DNA from: Pedobacter sp. KBW06 | GTDB taxonomy: Bacteria; Bacteroidota; Bacteroidia; Sphingobacteriales; Sphingobacteriaceae | Reading direction: 5' to 3' | DNA length: 64,000 bases | Assembly: GCF_003852525.1 (NCBI RefSeq) | Contig: NZ_QAJL01000003.1 | Span: 489,343-553,342 of the forward strand | Part shown: piece after piece, positions 61,071-64,000 of the stretch | Position numbering within the stretch: position 1 is the stretch's first letter | How the letters are laid out: each line of letters starts with the position of its first letter | Made by a program: the position numbers and the translations under genes | The notes under the pieces: model-generated | The model's input: only the letters and a program-made list of their open reading frames with translations | Told to the model about the DNA's origin: nothing | Databases searched by the model: none

Positions 61071-61856
61071 TTAATAAGAGCTTTTTACCTGCTCTGGTGT
61101 AGACCAGGGCCTGTTAAACAGGTCATTGTCAGGAGGCAAAATAACCTGATAGCCGGGTTTTTCATCTATGCTGACTTTAATCTTCGCCCCAGAGAATTCC
61201 CCTGAAACAAGATGCCCGCCATAGGACTTATCGTCGGAAATGAAGTGGAAATGGAAAGGAGACAAATCAATTCCCGAAGCATAAGAGGGATGATAAAAGC
61301 CGACGACAGTACCGGCAATATTTTGTCTTTTATAAAGCGGCCTGGATTTCATCAGCTCCGCCAGACCGGTGGTATCCTTTTCCGCTAATTTATTGGCACC
61401 ACCAACGTTCAGTTCCTTAAAAACGGTTTCTATCCGTATCAGGTAAGGTTTGTTTCTGGAAGGGAGCCTGCGCATGATTTCCTGCTGAAGCATTTCTATA
61501 TTTTTAACGTTATTCAGTTCGAAAACCTGATCAGCTTTAAAAAAAGCTACTGAAGCAAATGGAACTTTCCGCTGGTCTTCAGCCTTGCTTACCAGACCAT
61601 CAGGCGCTACACGGTAAAAAACACCGTCAAGCGCAACCATTTCTCCATCGAGCTGGTTATAGGTTCCCAAGCCAAAATTACCCTGAGCGGCAAGCGCATC
61701 AATCCGAAGTGCCCCGGTATAAACGCCATTTCGCATGGCATCCATTACAGAGTAGTGAAAAATGGGCCTATCCTCAACAACCTGACCATTAACAAGCTGA
61801 CCAACAGATAGCATTAAAACGCTACAGAAAAATGGAAATGTGAATTTACGTGTCAT
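61071..61856 (-). CDS. Exported alpha-acetolactate decarboxylase
   Basis: Counted from the ATG at 61856 it is 261 residues. A signal peptide ('FPFFCSVLMLSVGQLVNGQ') precedes the mature domain. 'GTYNQLDGEMVALDG' is the family's N-terminal block and 'FHFHFISDDKSYGGHL' supplies the metal histidines. Bacterial members (AlsD/BudA) convert 2-acetolactate to acetoin in the cytoplasm. Here the export signal is unusual, so the substrate may be a different exported beta-keto acid. It lies 4 bases after the polysaccharide deacetylase gene, so the two are translationally linked. An alternative ATG upstream (61892) only lengthens the N terminus and would overlap that gene. Confidence 0.88.
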   Translation of the reverse strand: MTRKFTFPFFCSVLMLSVGQLVNGQVVEDRPIFHYSVMDAMRNGVYTGALRIDALAAQGNFGLGTYNQLDGEMVALDGVFYRVAPDGLVSKAEDQRKVPFASVAFFKADQVFELNNVKNIEMLQQEIMRRLPSRNKPYLIRIETVFKELNVGGANKLAEKDTTGLAELMKSRPLYKRQNIAGTVVGFYHPSYASGIDLSPFHFHFISDDKSYGGHLVSGEFSGAKIKVSIDEKPGYQVILPPDNDLFNRPWSTPEQVKSSY

Positions 61857-61860
61857 AGGT

Positions 61861-62832
61861 TTATTTATTATACTGAGCTTCAGCGTTATCAACAGGCGTG
61901 TTTGGGTCGTTCATCACCATTTTAGCGATCTCATCTTTACGCATAAATACGACTCCGGATTTCTCTTTGGCATATTTAATAAAGTCTTCCATTGCTTTGA
62001 CTACAGCTGGCGTTCCACCAATGCGGTCGTGAAAACTAATGCTCATCATTCGTCTTTTTACAGCTCCTTCTGCATACAGCTGATCAAACTCCATTTTCAA
62101 TTGAGAAAGAAACATTTCCGGAGTCCAGTGATTGCCTGCAATGTTCACAATGTCATTGTTGCGAAGGGTATAAGGCATCACTACGAAATTCTTACCATTC
62201 ACCTTGGTAAGAAAAGGTTCGTCCCTGCTGAGGTCATCGATGTGATATAAAAAGCCTAGTTCCTGCAGCACTTTCAAAGTGTTGGGACTACGGCGCAACC
62301 AATTGGCATTGTACCCTACTGCTTTTTGCCCGGTAATGGCTGCTACAGCATCTACCCCCTGTTTTACAAATTGTAATTCATCCGCATAATTTTTGTTCCA
62401 CTGGTTGTCCCAGGACATGCCATGTGCAGCCACCTCATGTCCTCCGGAAGCAATTGCTTTTGCCACTTCAGGATACCTGACTGCTGCTGCCCCGACCATA
62501 TGTGAAGTCACCTTGATGTCGTACTTTTTCCAAAGATCGAGCATGCGGTAGATGCCTTCGGTGGCACCATAGCGATACCAGCTTTCGGCAGCCAGGTCAG
62601 GATTTCCTTTAGGTAATGGATTCCCTGAAAAAGGACTTTCAGCGCCTTCAGGCTGACCACCGGTTTCAAATTGCATAGACACAGATATCACCAGCTGCGC
62701 TCCGTTCGGCCAATGGGATTTGATCGTTTCAGGATTTGCAGCGCTTTCATTTTTTTTGGGGAACACGGTCCAGGAGGCCATGATCATGACACCTGTAATC
62801 AGGGCTACGAATGTTGTTAATGTTCTTTTCAT
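61861..62832 (-). CDS. Exported polysaccharide deacetylase-family protein (PuuE/NodB-like)
   Basis: A 323-residue protein with an N-terminal signal anchor. The NodB-like domain covers residues about 45-300. 'LVISVSMQFETGG' holds the first motif, where the usual Asp-Asp pair is replaced by Phe-Glu. 'SHMVGAAAVRYPEVAKAIASGGHEVAAHGMSWDNQW' gives motif 2 with 'HEVAAHG' (His). 'NWLRRSPNTLKVLQELGF' and 'MMSISFHDRIGG' are later motifs. The changes at motif 1 resemble allantoinase-type PuuE proteins, so a deformylase/amidase-type reaction is possible. It heads the minus-strand group that continues with the acetolactate decarboxylase, and it is divergent from the AraC regulator. Confidence 0.85.
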   Translation of the reverse strand: MKRTLTTFVALITGVMIMASWTVFPKKNESAANPETIKSHWPNGAQLVISVSMQFETGGQPEGAESPFSGNPLPKGNPDLAAESWYRYGATEGIYRMLDLWKKYDIKVTSHMVGAAAVRYPEVAKAIASGGHEVAAHGMSWDNQWNKNYADELQFVKQGVDAVAAITGQKAVGYNANWLRRSPNTLKVLQELGFLYHIDDLSRDEPFLTKVNGKNFVVMPYTLRNNDIVNIAGNHWTPEMFLSQLKMEFDQLYAEGAVKRRMMSISFHDRIGGTPAVVKAMEDFIKYAKEKSGVVFMRKDEIAKMVMNDPNTPVDNAEAQYNK

Positions 62833-62960
62833 TTCTTGTCAGTTTTTTTAAATACAATAAATCGGTCTGATCAATGCGCCAATGGTTGTTTCATTTGACA
62901 GATGATTATTTCGTACAAAGATATTTTGACAAGCAGGAACAAAATGGTAAAAATTCATTG

Positions 62961-62968
62961 TATTTTTG
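62961..62968 (+). promoter_or_regulatory. -7-like element of the AraC gene
   Basis: TATTTTTG lies 13 bases before the ATG at 62982 and fits TAnnTTTG. No -33 element at the right spacing is obvious. Confidence 0.35.
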
Positions 62969-62981
62969 TAACAATTAATCA

Positions 62982-63836
62982 ATGAATATGAAACGTTTCA
63001 ATGGCTATCATTCTTTAAATGTCTTTCGGTTAACACTTGACGAATGGACATTTCCAACGCACAACCATAACTTTTATGAATTCATATCTATAGAAAAAGG
63101 TAATGGGAACCATGTTTTAAACGATAAGTCTTACGCCTATACTGCAGGGGATGTTTTCTTGCTGAGGCCTGAAGATGCGCATTATTTTGAGATCGCTGAA
63201 AACACCCATTTCATCTTCGTGAAATTTACGGAGCAACTTTTTATAGAGAAACTGGAAGGCGGAAAAACAGCCAAATGGATGGAAGTCATCAAGACTTTAT
63301 TACAAAATCCGGCATCGGTAAACGGAAGTCTGGTTACTGATCTGCAGGATAAAAAACACCTTTCACACCTATTACAAATTCTGCTGATCGAGTTCGAAAA
63401 GACCTGTGCCTATAGCAGGGAAGTTGTCCTCGAACTTTTTGGAGCGATCATGATGATGGTTGCGAGAAGCCATTCTACCGCTCAATATGGACATCAATGC
63501 CCAAGTAATACTGAGCTCGACAAGCTAAATCAAATCCTCAGTTACATCAGGCTGCACACCATGGATGCAGAGAAGATGCGCATCGAGAATATTGCAGAAA
63601 AGTTTGCCATGTCGCCCAATTACATCAGTATCTATATCAAAAAACACAGCAATGCTTCGATACAGCAGCACATTGTCCAGACCAAACTGAAAGCAGCCGA
63701 ACAATTGCTCAAGAATGGCCGTCATAACATTAATGAAATTGCGTCCAGATTAGGTTTTACGGATGCAAGTCATTTCAATAAAACCTATAAAAAACACATG
63801 GGAATGAGCCCTAAGTTTGCGCGACAAGTGCTTTGA
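62982..63836 (+). CDS. AraC-family regulator with cupin domain
   Basis: A 284-residue regulator. Residues about 15-85 form a cupin effector domain ('DEWTFPTHNHNFYEFISIEKGNGNHVL' in part, with 'FLLRPEDAHYFEI'). Residues about 185-284 are the AraC DNA-binding domain, two helix-turn-helices: 'IENIAEKFAMSPNYISIYIKKHS' and 'INEIASRLGFTDASHFNKTYKKHMGMSPKFAR'. It is divergent from the deacetylase-acetolactate decarboxylase-cupin group and is its most likely regulator. The cupin could sense a small molecule from that pathway. A second in-frame ATG lies at 62988. Confidence 0.93.
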   Translation: MNMKRFNGYHSLNVFRLTLDEWTFPTHNHNFYEFISIEKGNGNHVLNDKSYAYTAGDVFLLRPEDAHYFEIAENTHFIFVKFTEQLFIEKLEGGKTAKWMEVIKTLLQNPASVNGSLVTDLQDKKHLSHLLQILLIEFEKTCAYSREVVLELFGAIMMMVARSHSTAQYGHQCPSNTELDKLNQILSYIRLHTMDAEKMRIENIAEKFAMSPNYISIYIKKHSNASIQQHIVQTKLKAAEQLLKNGRHNINEIASRLGFTDASHFNKTYKKHMGMSPKFARQVL

Positions 63837-63906
63837 TGCGCAACGGTCCCCATTGTTTTTTATAGGTATAATGTTTTAATATGGGTTTGGCATTAGAAGC
63901 TAACCC

Positions 63907-64000
63907 ATGGAAAACCGCCATTCACGGTACCTGGAAATTTTGGTAAATCATTGCCCGGAACTCCCTCGAAAACGGGTTGAACTGTTGGATTTGAAGGATA
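63907..64000 (+). CDS. Partial reading frame at the window edge
   Basis: An ATG at 63907 opens 31 codons that continue past the end of the window ('MENRHSRYLEILVNHCPEL...'). No homology can be read from this length, and no ribosome binding site is evident. It may be a real gene cut by the window or a chance frame. Confidence 0.25.
   Translation, partial: MENRHSRYLEILVNHCPELPRKRVELLDLKD

Noticed and set aside
1-64000. CRISPR array
   Set aside because: I looked for regularly spaced identical repeats of 25-40 bases and saw none. The GGTTG units at 56768 are short, irregular and inverted.
1-64000. Insertion sequence or transposase
   Set aside because: No transposase-like protein or terminal inverted repeat pair was found. 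The decayed genes near 12-17 kb suggest past activity only.

Overview
The window looks like the chromosome of a soil or freshwater Bacteroidota, most likely Sphingobacteriaceae and close to Pedobacter. The evidence is a SusC/SusD pair with a hybrid two-component sensor, TAnnTTTG-type promoter elements, many Bacteroidota-style exported proteins and lipoproteins, and an encoded protein (53109-55082) that aligns from memory almost end to end with heparinase III of Pedobacter heparinus.

Region 1, about 1-17.3 kb, is accessory DNA. It is AT-rich and carries at least six proteins with nuclease-type folds: PD-(D/E)XK, DUF4365-like, PIN and TPR-GreAB-C-PIN. None has a recognisable methyltransferase or helicase nearby. 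It also holds a DUF4145 protein, a membrane coiled-coil protein, a cut-short DUF2971 gene, an ORF broken by one amber codon and the wreck of a rhuM gene. A tRNA-Ser-like remnant followed by a strong terminator at 16500-16645 may mark an integration boundary. I read the region as a defence or conflict island. Two compact operons (6904-9353 and 9414-11763) are the best candidates for undescribed systems.

Region 2, about 17.3-37.3 kb, is mixed chromosomal DNA. It starts with a LytS/LytTR-type sensor-regulator pair and a lipoprotein serine hydrolase. A plus-strand run follows: AraC regulator, metallo-beta-lactamase-fold hydrolase, MFS exporter, alpha/beta hydrolase and epoxide hydrolase. Next come a PQQ-propeller lipoprotein with a membrane partner, several exported proteins of unknown function, an NYN-OST-HTH RNase-like protein, two very small tandem genes (one resembling a double-glycine-leader peptide), a CDP-alcohol phosphatidyltransferase-like protein, and DUF4142 and DUF1398 proteins.

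Region 3, about 37.4-55.1 kb, is a polysaccharide utilisation locus for a heparin/heparan-sulfate-type glycosaminoglycan. The minus strand carries two Tat-type ferritin-like proteins, SusC, SusD, a hybrid sensor and then a sulfatase. Divergently, the plus strand carries a GH88 unsaturated glucuronyl hydrolase and two tandem PL12 lyases. The inferred scheme is that the lyases cut the chain to unsaturated oligosaccharides, SusCD imports them, GH88 removes the unsaturated uronate, the sulfatase desulfates, and the hybrid sensor detects oligosaccharides in the periplasm.

Region 4, about 55.2-64 kb, holds a solitary HsdR-N-type nuclease domain protein, a REP-like inverted repeat and a second serine hydrolase. 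It ends with a minus-strand group (quinone-oxidoreductase-like enzyme, cupin-royal-jelly fusion, exported acetolactate decarboxylase, polysaccharide deacetylase) divergent from an AraC regulator.

All family calls come from reading the sequence and memory. No database search was run.
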